From Bacteroidota bacterium (GTDB lineage: Bacteria > Bacteroidota > Bacteroidia > Flavobacteriales > Flavobacteriaceae), in NCBI GenBank assembly GCA_947483095.1, contig CANKLD010000082.1:1-6059 (forward strand): a stretch of DNA of 6,059 nt. Direction: 5' to 3'. Position numbers and translations under genes: made by a program. Below are positions 1 to 6,059 of this stretch, piece after piece (positions within the stretch are counted from its first letter, which is position 1; every line of letters begins with the position of its first letter). Under the pieces are notes generated by a model. That model searched no databases, had not been told where the DNA came from, and saw nothing but the letters and a program-made list of their open reading frames with translations.

Positions 1-315
1 GTTGTTATTGGAGCGGCTTTTGGAAAAATTATTAGCTCTTTAATTGACGATGTGATCACGCCACTTATTTTAAAACCAGCTTTAGAAACAGCAAAAATTA
101 CAGAAATAGATCAATTGGTAGCTTTTGGAGGGGTGAAATATGGCGTTTTTATTTCATCGTTAATTAACTTCATTTTAGTTTCATTCGTTTTATTTTTAGT
201 AATTAAAGCAGTTAATGTTTATAAAAAGAAAAACGGAATTGAGGACGATCAAGAAAAGAAAGGGCCAACACAAGAGGAATTGTTAACAGAAATTCGAGAT
301 TTATTAAAAAAATAA
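1..315 (+). CDS. mscL: Large-conductance mechanosensitive channel MscL, 5'-truncated by the window
   Basis: This is the C-terminal 104 residues of MscL, the homopentameric inner-membrane channel that opens under membrane tension and releases solutes during hypo-osmotic shock. The reading frame is open from the first base. It begins VVIGAAFGKIISSLIDDVITP, which matches the pore-lining first transmembrane helix of the family (IIGAAFGKIVSSL in E. coli). A periplasmic loop follows, then the second transmembrane helix starting at YGVFISSLINF (about window residues 49-72), a lysine-rich cytoplasmic linker, and the C-terminal bundle helix with TEIRDLLKK, nearly identical to the E. coli ending. By alignment from memory roughly 23 N-terminal codons lie upstream, giving a protein of about 127 residues, normal for MscL. 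The GTG at 52 is an internal valine codon and not the start. A terminator follows directly, so this gene ends its transcription unit. Confidence 0.96.
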   Translation, partial: VVIGAAFGKIISSLIDDVITPLILKPALETAKITEIDQLVAFGGVKYGVFISSLINFILVSFVLFLVIKAVNVYKKKNGIEDDQEKKGPTQEELLTEIRDLLKK

Positions 316-342
316 TACCGCTACATTATATATTCTAATTTA

Positions 343-370
343 AACCACGCCAATAGCGTGGTTCTTTTTT
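343..370 (+). terminator. Rho-independent terminator of mscL
   Basis: AACCACGC (343-350) and GCGTGGTT (356-363) form a perfect 8-bp GC-containing stem around a 5-nt loop, CAATA. A C and six T follow on the + strand (364-370). It lies 28 nt after the mscL stop codon and has the textbook form of an intrinsic terminator. The A-rich bases before the stem are less regular than the T tract, so it looks directed mainly to + strand transcripts. Confidence 0.9.
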
Positions 371-409
371 GTTGTAAATATAACATTTTGTGATTTTTTG
401 TTAAGCCTG

Positions 410-439
410 TTGTTTTGAGACGAAGATTATGTACTTTTG
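410..439 (+). promoter_or_regulatory. Candidate Bacteroidota-type promoter for asd
   Basis: TACTTTTG (432-439) matches the -7 element TAnnTTTG of Bacteroidota housekeeping sigma factors. A TTG at 410-412 lies 19 bp upstream, in the place of the -33 element; a second TTG at 415-417 is too close. The expected transcript start is near 446, giving a short A/T-rich leader of about 20 nt before the asd ATG at 468. The leader AATTAAAATAAAAAAAC has no Shine-Dalgarno but is rich in A, as is usual before well-translated flavobacterial genes. The call rests on motif match and position only. Confidence 0.65.
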
Positions 440-467
440 CAAAGCAAATTAATTAAAATAAAAAAAC

Positions 468-1457
468 ATGAAAATTGCAGTTGTTGGTGCTACAGGAATG
501 GTTGGAGAAATTATGCTAAAAGTTTTAGCGGAAAGGAATTTCCCTGTAACTGAATTAATCCTTGTGGCTTCAGAGAAATCGGTTGGTAAAGAAATTGAAT
601 TCAAAGGAAAGAAATATAACGTTGTAGGGATGCAAACCGCAGTGGACAGAAAAGCCGATATTGCTTTATTTTCAGCTGGTGGTGATACTTCTTTGGAGTG
701 GGCTCCAAAATTTGCGGCAGCAGGAACTACAGTAATTGACAATTCTTCGGCATGGAGAATGGATCCAACAAAAAAATTAATTGTCCCTGAGATTAATGCT
801 TCAGAGCTATCAAAAGAGGATAAAATTATTGCAAATCCAAATTGCTCAACAATTCAAATGGTGCTTGTTTTGGCTCCTTTGCATAAAAAATACAATGTAA
901 AACGCGTGATCGTTTCCACTTATCAATCAATTACAGGAACTGGAGTAAAAGCAGTGCAACAATTGGAAAATGAATATGCTGGAGTTCAAGGCGAAATGGC
1001 TTATAAATATCCTATTCACCGAAATGCAATTCCTCAATGTGATAGTTTTGAAGACAATGGGTATACCAAAGAAGAAATGAAATTAGTTCGCGAAACTAAA
1101 AAAATATTAAGCGATAACTCCATAAACGTGACCGCAACAGCTGTTCGTGTGCCTATTGTTGGCGGACATAGCGAGGCGGTAAACGTAGAGTTTTCTAATG
1201 CTTTCGACGTAAACGAAGTGCGTTCTATTTTAGAAAATACTTCAGGAGTTGTGGTTCAAGATAGCGCTGACAATTTTAGTTATCCAATGCCCATTTATGC
1301 GGAAGGTAAAGATGCCGTTTTTGTAGGAAGAATTCGTCGTGACGAAAGCCAAGATAACACTTTAAATATGTGGATTGTAGCTGATAATTTAAGAAAAGGC
1401 GCGGCTACAAATACCGTTCAAATCGCAGAATACTTAGTAGCGAATCATTTGGTTTAA
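468..1457 (+). CDS. asd: Aspartate-semialdehyde dehydrogenase
   Basis: This cytoplasmic enzyme reduces L-4-aspartyl phosphate to L-aspartate-4-semialdehyde with NADPH, the branch point leading to lysine/diaminopimelate, threonine and methionine. The 329-residue protein is a normal full length. The nucleotide-binding domain comes first, with GATGMVG at residues 7-13. The catalytic cysteine is Cys126 in NPNCSTIQ (123-130). Gln153 in the YQSITGTG segment and the pair Arg227/His234 (RVPIVGGHSEAVNVEF) fit the substrate-binding and acid/base residues of the family. The C-terminal part from about residue 137 is the dimerisation domain, ending with the cofactor-side segment DNLRKGAATNTVQIAEYL. The ATG at 468 is chosen because the glycine-rich loop must start within a few residues of the N-terminus and an A-rich leader precedes it. 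No terminator is visible after the stop, and the next gene begins 38 nt on, so read-through into 1496-1843 is possible. Nothing is missing or broken. Confidence 0.97.
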   Translation: MKIAVVGATGMVGEIMLKVLAERNFPVTELILVASEKSVGKEIEFKGKKYNVVGMQTAVDRKADIALFSAGGDTSLEWAPKFAAAGTTVIDNSSAWRMDPTKKLIVPEINASELSKEDKIIANPNCSTIQMVLVLAPLHKKYNVKRVIVSTYQSITGTGVKAVQQLENEYAGVQGEMAYKYPIHRNAIPQCDSFEDNGYTKEEMKLVRETKKILSDNSINVTATAVRVPIVGGHSEAVNVEFSNAFDVNEVRSILENTSGVVVQDSADNFSYPMPIYAEGKDAVFVGRIRRDESQDNTLNMWIVADNLRKGAATNTVQIAEYLVANHLV

Positions 1458-1495
1458 TAAAAGCTATTGGTCCTAAATAAATTAAAATACGACCG

Positions 1496-1843
1496 TTGAA
1501 AAAGAATAAAATAATTATCCATTTTTCTATAGTGATTGCAATATTGTTTTCAATATTGTTTCAATCACACGATTCGTATGCGCATTTTGAAAAGGAAAAG
1601 GCCGAAACGGTTTGCCATCATGAAAGTTCGTCGAAACACCAAATCACCCACCAACACCATTCTTTGGAACACTGTTTTGTGTGTGAATTTGCTTTCAGTT
1701 CGGCAGCACCATTTTCTCTTTTTGAATTTAATATCCCAAAAACAGTATTTAGGACGCAGAGTAGTTTTTACTATTCTGATGTTGTTAAAATCCATAATAA
1801 TAATTCAAATCTACTTCGAGGGCCCCCTGTTTTTAATGTTTAA
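1496..1843 (+). CDS. Small secreted His/Cys-rich protein, likely periplasmic metal-binding partner of the downstream TonB receptor
   Basis: The 115-residue protein is not a named family member that I can identify with certainty. It starts MKKNKIIIHF, has a hydrophobic core to about residue 22, and a signal peptidase I site after SYA (residues 27-29), so it should be exported. The mature part is rich in metal ligands: eight His (30, 41, 42, 48, 52, 54, 55, 59) and three Cys (40, 60, 63), with HxHH and CFVC motifs. The C-terminus holds LRGPP (107-111); as I recall, similar RGPP/RAPP tails occur in DUF2946-type small proteins encoded near copper and other metal transport genes. The start is TTG at 1496; the in-frame stop at 1478-1480 leaves no ATG or GTG further up. 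The frame is preferred over the overlapping frame at 1536-1853 because it gives a clean signal peptide and plausible composition. It lies 38 nt after asd and 66 nt before the receptor, probably co-transcribed with the latter. Metal binding is inference from composition. Confidence 0.8.
   Translation: MKKNKIIIHFSIVIAILFSILFQSHDSYAHFEKEKAETVCHHESSSKHQITHQHHSLEHCFVCEFAFSSAAPFSLFEFNIPKTVFRTQSSFYYSDVVKIHNNNSNLLRGPPVFNV
1532..1568 (+). repeat. Extended inverted repeat inside the signal-peptide codons of the small gene
   Basis: GTGATTG (1532-1538) pairs with CAATCAC (1562-1568), and the self-complementary CAATATTG (1539-1546) pairs with its copy at 1551-1558. The loop is TTTT (1547-1550) and a TTT bulge sits at 1559-1561, so 15 base pairs can form. 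The same stretch is also a 12-nt direct repeat, CAATATTGTTT beginning at 1539 and 1551, which yields the repeated residues ILF in the signal peptide. It may be a recent short duplication or an RNA structure affecting translation of the TTG-started gene; the sequence does not decide this. Confidence 0.6.
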
Positions 1844-1844
1844 T

Positions 1845-1888
1845 CTGAAATAAATCAGTAATAAAATGCTGATTTAAAAAATGAAATC
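1845..1888. promoter_or_regulatory. Cluster of short palindromes upstream of the TonB receptor gene
   Basis: TAAATCAGTA (1851-1860) and TGCTGATTTA (1867-1876) form a 10-bp stem with one G-T pair and a 6-nt loop, ATAAAA. Overlapping it, CTGA (1845-1848) can pair with TCAG (1855-1858), and GATTT (1871-1875) can pair with AAATC (1884-1888). No T tract follows the main stem on either strand, so it does not look like a terminator. It fills most of the 66-nt gap before the receptor start and has no TAnnTTTG element, which suggests an operator or a leader structure, not a promoter. Its regulator is unknown. Confidence 0.4.
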
Positions 1889-1909
1889 ACAACATTAAAA
1901 AAAACAAAA

Positions 1910-4129
1910 ATGAAGAAGATACTAATTGCCCTTTTCATAGGGTTATCAGCATTTATAAATGCGCAAAATAAAATATCAGGGAAAATTACAGATAAAGATA
2001 ATAACACGATAAAAGGGGTAAATATATTTATTTCGGAACTACATAAAAGTTCAGAAACAGATGAAAATGGCGAATATTCGATTAATAGTGTTCCCAGCGG
2101 AACAATTAAAATCAACTTTTATTTATTCGGTTTTACAACTCAAAATAAATCCGTTTTTATCCAAAATGGAGAGAATAAAATGGATGTTGTTTTAGAACCC
2201 TCTTTGTTTCAAATGGACGAGGTAATTGTGGCGACTTCCTTTCATAAATTACAGTCTCAAAATGTAATGAAAGTGGATCATGAAAGCATGAAATCGTTAC
2301 AACAAAAAGGAACTTCAACCTTAATTGAAGGGCTGGCAACACTCCCTGGAGTTTCACAAATTTCAACAGGAACTTCCATTGGAAAACCAGTTATTCGTGG
2401 TTTAAGTGGCAATCGCGTTCTCGTATATTCTCAAGGCGTTCGTGTTGAAAATCAGCAATTTGGAGACGAACATGGGCTAGGGTTGAACGATGCCGGGGTG
2501 GAAAGTGTAGAGATTATTAAAGGCCCCGCTTCTTTGCTTTATGGATCGGATGCCTTGGGTGGTGTGCTGTATTTTAACCCTGAAAAATTTGCAAAATCAA
2601 ACACCTTTGAAGGAGATTTTAGTCAAAAATTATTCTCAAATACACTGGGAAGCAATTCTTCATTGGGCGTAAAAACGTCATCTGAAAATTGGAAATATTT
2701 AGTTCGAGGAAGCAATAACATTCATTCCGATTATAAAATTGCTGACGGAAATCGCGTTACCAATACAAGACATAATGAACAGGATTTAAAAACTGGAATT
2801 GGTTATAGCAACTCTGTTTTATCTAGTGTTTTTAGATATAATTTCAATAAATTGGATTTAGGGATTCCTGAAAACGGAATTGCCGAACAAACTTCGAGCT
2901 CCACTACCGAATATCCAAAACAAGCGGTCACCAATCATCTTCTAAGTTTAAATTCTACCCTATTTTTAAATAAATCTAAACTAGATATCGACTTGGGATT
3001 TATCTCCAATAACAGAAGCGAGTTTGAGGATAGTGACGTGGCAAATTTGAAAATGAAATTGAATACTTTAAACTATGATTTGAAATATCACCTACAAAAA
3101 GCAGGAAATTTAGAGTCTATTTTTGGATTACAAGGTATGGCGCAAACCAATGTGAATTCTGGAATTGAATACTTAATTCCTAATGCTAAAACGAACGATT
3201 TTGGGGTGTTTGGAACGGCAAATTACGAATGGAATTCGAATGTTTTACAAGCCGGAATTCGTTTTGATAATAGAAATATTACCAGTGAAAGCTATGGGAT
3301 TTCGGGCGAAGAAGGCTCATTTGAGGCGCTTGCAAAAAGTTACAACAGCTTTAATGGGTCGCTAGGCTACAAAACTAATTTAACTAAAGAATTTACGTTG
3401 AGAGTTAATTTGGCTTCTGGTTTCCGAGCGCCAAATTTAGCAGAATTGACTTCAAATGGCGTTCATGAAGGCGCCAATCGATATGAAATTGGAAATAGTA
3501 ATTTAGCAACGGAACAAAACGTACAAACGGATTTAAATTTAGAATATCAAAACAGCCATTTTGAGTTTTTTGCCAATGGGTTCTACAATAAAATCAATAA
3601 TTATATTTATTTAAACCCTTCCCCTACAACAATTGCAGGTTATGATGTGTATAATTATTATCAAACCGATGCTATGTTGTATGGTGGAGAATTTGGACTT
3701 CATTTTCACCCACACCCTTTGGATTGGCTTCATTTTGAGAGCAGTTTTGAAACAGTAACAGGCGAAAAACAATCCCGAGGTCTCGGGAGTGATTTCTTGC
3801 CGTTAATCCCTGCTAACAATTGGAATAACAGCTTGCGCGCAGAATTCAAAATTAAAAATTGGTTGAATGACGGCTTTGCAACATTGAATGTTTCCAATAC
3901 TTTCGACCAAAAAAAAATCAGCGGGTTTGAAACCTATTCCGAAGGATATACATTGGTTAATTTGGGAATTGGCGGTCAAATTAACATTGGGAAAACCCAT
4001 TTTAATTTTAATCTTAATGGTAATAATCTGTTTAACAAAAACTATATCGCCCATTTATCAAGATTGAAAAATGACGGGATTCCAAATATTGGAAGAAATA
4101 TCGTTTTGGGAATCAATTTTAATTTATAA
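1910..4129 (+). CDS. TonB-dependent outer-membrane receptor, probably for a metal (zinc or copper)
   Basis: The 739-residue protein is a complete energised outer-membrane importer. Residues 1-18 are a signal peptide (cleavage after INA). Residues 22-95 are a carboxypeptidase-regulatory-like beta-sandwich typical of Bacteroidota receptors (GKITDKDNNTIKGVNIFI ... TDENGEYSINSVPSG). The TonB box is DEVIVATS at 103-110. The plug covers about 112-225, with KPVIRGLSGNRV around Arg163 and the end motif VEIIKGPASLLYGSDALGG (200-218). The rest is the 22-stranded barrel, ending GRNIVLGINFNL. Possible metal ligands are DEH in the plug (186-188) and HFHPHP at 598-603, with His608 nearby. HLSRLKNDGIPNIGRN near the C-terminus and LGSDFLPLIPANNW resemble, from memory, ZnuD-like zinc receptors. 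The metal is thus inferred, and a siderophore or other substrate is not excluded. The start ATG follows an A-rich leader. Its partner is the His-rich gene just upstream; a palindrome cluster fills the gap between them. Confidence 0.92.
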   Translation: MKKILIALFIGLSAFINAQNKISGKITDKDNNTIKGVNIFISELHKSSETDENGEYSINSVPSGTIKINFYLFGFTTQNKSVFIQNGENKMDVVLEPSLFQMDEVIVATSFHKLQSQNVMKVDHESMKSLQQKGTSTLIEGLATLPGVSQISTGTSIGKPVIRGLSGNRVLVYSQGVRVENQQFGDEHGLGLNDAGVESVEIIKGPASLLYGSDALGGVLYFNPEKFAKSNTFEGDFSQKLFSNTLGSNSSLGVKTSSENWKYLVRGSNNIHSDYKIADGNRVTNTRHNEQDLKTGIGYSNSVLSSVFRYNFNKLDLGIPENGIAEQTSSSTTEYPKQAVTNHLLSLNSTLFLNKSKLDIDLGFISNNRSEFEDSDVANLKMKLNTLNYDLKYHLQKAGNLESIFGLQGMAQTNVNSGIEYLIPNAKTNDFGVFGTANYEWNSNVLQAGIRFDNRNITSESYGISGEEGSFEALAKSYNSFNGSLGYKTNLTKEFTLRVNLASGFRAPNLAELTSNGVHEGANRYEIGNSNLATEQNVQTDLNLEYQNSHFEFFANGFYNKINNYIYLNPSPTTIAGYDVYNYYQTDAMLYGGEFGLHFHPHPLDWLHFESSFETVTGEKQSRGLGSDFLPLIPANNWNNSLRAEFKIKNWLNDGFATLNVSNTFDQKKISGFETYSEGYTLVNLGIGGQINIGKTHFNFNLNGNNLFNKNYIAHLSRLKNDGIPNIGRNIVLGINFNL
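3773..3788. repeat. GC-rich perfect palindrome inside the receptor gene
   Basis: TCCCGAG (3773-3779), a GT spacer and CTCGGGA (3782-3788) make a 7-bp perfect inverted repeat, much richer in G and C than its surroundings. It encodes SRGLGS (residues 622-627), probably in an extracellular or loop region of the barrel, where insertions are tolerated. Its TCCCGA...TCGGGA outline resembles short palindromes that, as I recall, recur in Flavobacteriia genomes. That likeness is unverified. Confidence 0.5.
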
Positions 4130-4152
4130 AAGAATTCATTGCATTTAAATGT

Positions 4153-4171
4153 GTTTATTTTAATAATAAAC
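4153..4171 (+). terminator. Weak AT-rich hairpin after the receptor gene, possible terminator
   Basis: GTTTATT (4153-4159) pairs with AATAAAC (4165-4171) around a 5-nt loop. The stem is 7 bp with only one G-C pair, and the T run (4178-4182) begins six bases later, so it is a poor intrinsic terminator. A second palindrome, CATTTAAATG, lies just before it at 4142-4151. The hairpin is upstream of and close to the -7 element of the next gene, so it may be an operator site or chance AT-rich symmetry. Confidence 0.25.
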
Positions 4172-4175
4172 TCGC

Positions 4176-4183
4176 TATTTTTG
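4176..4183 (+). promoter_or_regulatory. Candidate -7 element for the prolyl oligopeptidase gene
   Basis: TATTTTTG matches the Bacteroidota -7 consensus TAnnTTTG and lies 17 nt before the ATG at 4201. No TTG occurs at the usual -33 distance; the nearest equivalent is GTTT at 4153-4156, 19 bp upstream. The expected transcript start is near 4190, giving a leader of about 11 nt. The call is weaker than that for asd because the -33 element is poor. Confidence 0.5.
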
Positions 4184-4200
4184 TGTAAAACTAATCTCTT

Positions 4201-6059
4201 ATGAAAAAAATAATTTTAGTAATGGCGGTTACCACTTCCATTGCCACGTTTAGTCAAAATCAAAAAATGGAGCCATTAACCTACCCAGAAACAAAGAAAA
4301 CAGCAACCGTTGATACTTATTTCGGTACTGAAGTTAATGATCCTTATCGATGGTTAGAAGACGACAAATATGATGAAACAGCCGCTTGGGTTAAAGAAGA
4401 AAATAAATTAACTTTTGATTATTTATCTAAAATTCCTTTTAGAAATAAAATCAAAGAGCGTATGGAAAAACTATGGAATTATGAAAAAATTTCTGCTCCA
4501 TTCAAAGAAGGTGACTATACTTATTTCTATAAAAATAATGGGCTTCAAAACCAATCGGTATTGTACAGAACCGATAAATCTGGAAAAGAAGAACTTTTTT
4601 TAGACCCCAATACTTTTTCAAAAGACGCTACAACATCTCTAGACGGGGTGAGTTTTTCCAAAGACGGTTCAAAGGTTGCCTATTCCATTTCTAAAGCAGG
4701 AAGTGATTGGAGAACAGTAATTTTTATAGATGCCAAAACAAATAAAGAAATTGACACTCCCCTTATTGATGTAAAATTTAGCGGACTTTCTTGGAAAGGA
4801 AACGAGGGGATTTTTTATTCTAGTTATGAAAAGCCAAAAGGAAGTGAGCTTTCGGCTAAAACAGACGAACATAAATTGTACTTTCACCAATTAGGTACCG
4901 CTCAAAAAACAGATTTAGTAATCTTTGGCGACAAGGAAAAACGTCGCTATGTGGGCGGAAGTGTTTCTGAAGATGATCGTTATTTGTTTATATCTGCAGC
5001 AAATTCTACCTCTGGTAACGAACTGTATTTAAAAGATCTAAGTAAGCCTAACGCTGCAATTATTCCTATTGTAAGCAACTTTGATTTTGATGTTGACGTA
5101 ATAGACAATTTAGGATCAAAACTATATATCCTTACCAATATAAACGCTCCAAATAAAAGAATTGTAAGTGTAGATGCAAGTAATCCAGGTATTGAAAACT
5201 GGGTGGATTTTATCCCAGAAACCGACAATGTGTTATCGCCAAGTACTGGAGCGGGATATATTTTTGCAACTTACATGAAGGATGCTATTTCGTTAGTAAA
5301 ACAATACGATTTTAAAGGGACATTAATTCGAGAAGTACCTCTTCCAGGTATTGGAACTGCATCGGGTTTTGGCGGAAAAACAAAAGATGCTGAACTGTAT
5401 TTCTCTTTTACAAATTATACTACGCCGGCAACTATTTACAGTTATAATCCTAAAGAGGGAAAGGCAACCGTTTATAAAAAACCAGTAGTTGATTTCAAAA
5501 GCGAAAATTATATTTCAACGCAAGTCTTTTATACTTCAAAGGACGGAACTAAAATTCCTATGATTATTACCCACAAAAAAGGGTTGAAATTAGAAGGGAA
5601 AAACCCTACTATTCTTTATGGTTATGGTGGTTTCAATATTAGCTTAACGCCAAGTTTTAGTATTGCCAATGCGGTTTGGCTTGAAATGGGAGGAATATAT
5701 GCTGTTGCCAACCTTCGCGGAGGTGGAGAATACGGTAAGAAATGGCATGATGCAGGAACCAAACTTCAAAAGCAAAATGTATTTGATGATTTTATAGCTG
5801 CGGCTGAATATTTAATTGCCGAAAATTACACTTCTTCTGATTTCTTAGCTATTAAAGGCGGGTCCAACGGCGGGTTGTTAGTTGGCGCTGTAATGACGCA
5901 AAAACCGGATTTAATGAAGGTCGCTCTTCCGGCTGTGGGAGTACTAGATATGTTGCGTTACCACACTTTTACAGCGGGAGCAGGATGGGCTTATGATTAT
6001 GGAACTGCTGAAGATTCAAAAGAAATGTTTGAGTACATCAAAGGTTATTCTCCTGTTCA
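4201..6059 (+). CDS. Prolyl oligopeptidase (S9A family), exported, 3'-truncated by the window
   Basis: The open frame of 619 codons plus two bases encodes a serine peptidase that cleaves short peptides after proline. The catalytic domain is split. Its N-terminal part includes TYPETKK and DPYRWLED (47-54). A seven-bladed beta-propeller that screens substrates by size covers about 85-440. The alpha/beta-hydrolase domain then resumes, with the oxyanion-hole Tyr473 in [20 protein letters not shown] (504-516), the nucleophile Ser555 in GGSNGG (553-558), and Trp596, likely the aromatic residue that stacks on the substrate proline. Family members have about 700-720 residues, so roughly 90-100 residues with the catalytic Asp and His lie beyond the window. 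[19 protein letters not shown] looks like a signal peptide cleaved near residue 18, which places the enzyme in the periplasm. An in-frame ATG at 4267 (Met23) would give a cytoplasmic form, but the -7 element and spacing favour 4201. The gene probably has its own promoter. Confidence 0.95.
   Translation, partial: MKKIILVMAVTTSIATFSQNQKMEPLTYPETKKTATVDTYFGTEVNDPYRWLEDDKYDETAAWVKEENKLTFDYLSKIPFRNKIKERMEKLWNYEKISAPFKEGDYTYFYKNNGLQNQSVLYRTDKSGKEELFLDPNTFSKDATTSLDGVSFSKDGSKVAYSISKAGSDWRTVIFIDAKTNKEIDTPLIDVKFSGLSWKGNEGIFYSSYEKPKGSELSAKTDEHKLYFHQLGTAQKTDLVIFGDKEKRRYVGGSVSEDDRYLFISAANSTSGNELYLKDLSKPNAAIIPIVSNFDFDVDVIDNLGSKLYILTNINAPNKRIVSVDASNPGIENWVDFIPETDNVLSPSTGAGYIFATYMKDAISLVKQYDFKGTLIREVPLPGIGTASGFGGKTKDAELYFSFTNYTTPATIYSYNPKEGKATVYKKPVVDFKSENYISTQVFYTSKDGTKIPMIITHKKGLKLEGKNPTILYGYGGFNISLTPSFSIANAVWLEMGGIYAVANLRGGGEYGKKWHDAGTKLQKQNVFDDFIAAAEYLIAENYTSSDFLAIKGGSNGGLLVGAVMTQKPDLMKVALPAVGVLDMLRYHTFTAGAGWAYDYGTAEDSKEMFEYIKGYSPV

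Noticed and set aside
381..390. TAACATTTTG as a second promoter -7 element for asd
   Set aside because: The TA is three bases from the TTTTG run, so it does not fit TAnnTTTG; the element at 432-439 fits exactly.
449..742. Minus-strand frame opposite the 5' end of asd
   Set aside because: Lies opposite a well-conserved enzyme gene and its promoter, so it is an antisense shadow.
1458..1495. Promoter or terminator between asd and the small gene
   Set aside because: No TAnnTTTG element and no stem with a T tract could be found in these 38 bases.
1565..1795. Minus-strand frame opposite the small gene
   Set aside because: No recognisable domain, no leader features, and fully opposite a better-supported gene.
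1536..1853. Overlapping + strand frame of 105 codons across the small His-rich gene
   Set aside because: It starts at a TTG within the other gene, has a basic, unordered composition with no signal or domain, and overlaps a frame with a clear signal peptide and metal-ligand motifs.
1855..2115. Minus-strand hydrophobic frame opposite the receptor start
   Set aside because: Its hydrophobicity comes from the complement of A-rich leader and signal-peptide codons; no family resemblance.
4415..4603. + strand frame inside the peptidase gene
   Set aside because: Out of frame with a strongly conserved S9A protein that covers the whole stretch.

Overview
The window is an AT-rich piece of a chromosome that looks like Bacteroidota, most probably Flavobacteriaceae. 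The pointers are A-rich leaders with no clear Shine-Dalgarno before the start codons, promoter elements of the Bacteroidota type (TTG ~19 bp TAnnTTTG), a SusC-like TonB receptor with an N-terminal carboxypeptidase-regulatory-like domain, and the protein sequences themselves. All recognised genes lie on the + strand.

Layout: (1) 1-315, the 3' part of mscL (mechanosensitive channel), closed by a clear intrinsic terminator at 343-370. (2) 316-467, an intergenic stretch holding that terminator and a good candidate promoter for asd. (3) 468-1457, complete asd (aspartate-semialdehyde dehydrogenase). (4) 1496-1843, a small secreted His/Cys-rich protein with a TTG start, and 1910-4129, a complete TonB-dependent receptor. 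I read these two as a metal-handling pair (zinc or copper more likely than a siderophore). (5) 4201-6059, the first 619 codons of a prolyl oligopeptidase (S9A) with a signal peptide. It runs off the window before its catalytic Asp and His.

mscL, asd and the peptidase are ordinary housekeeping genes. The part worth a second look is the two-gene cassette at 1496-4129. The small protein has eight His and three Cys between residues 30 and 63, including a CxxC, and ends in an LRGPP motif. The receptor carries an HFHPHP run at a predicted periplasmic turn and a DEH in its plug. A plausible model is outer-membrane metal import with a small periplasmic metal-binding partner, but the metal and the direction of transfer are not shown by the sequence.

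Several inverted repeats lie in or around this cassette: a hairpin inside the signal-peptide codons of the small gene, a set of short CTGATTT/AAATCAG palindromes just upstream of the receptor, and a GC-rich palindrome inside the receptor gene. I found no RNA genes, insertion sequences, CRISPR arrays or complete mobile elements. The evidence for a wholly new system is weak; the metal-uptake pair is the best candidate.
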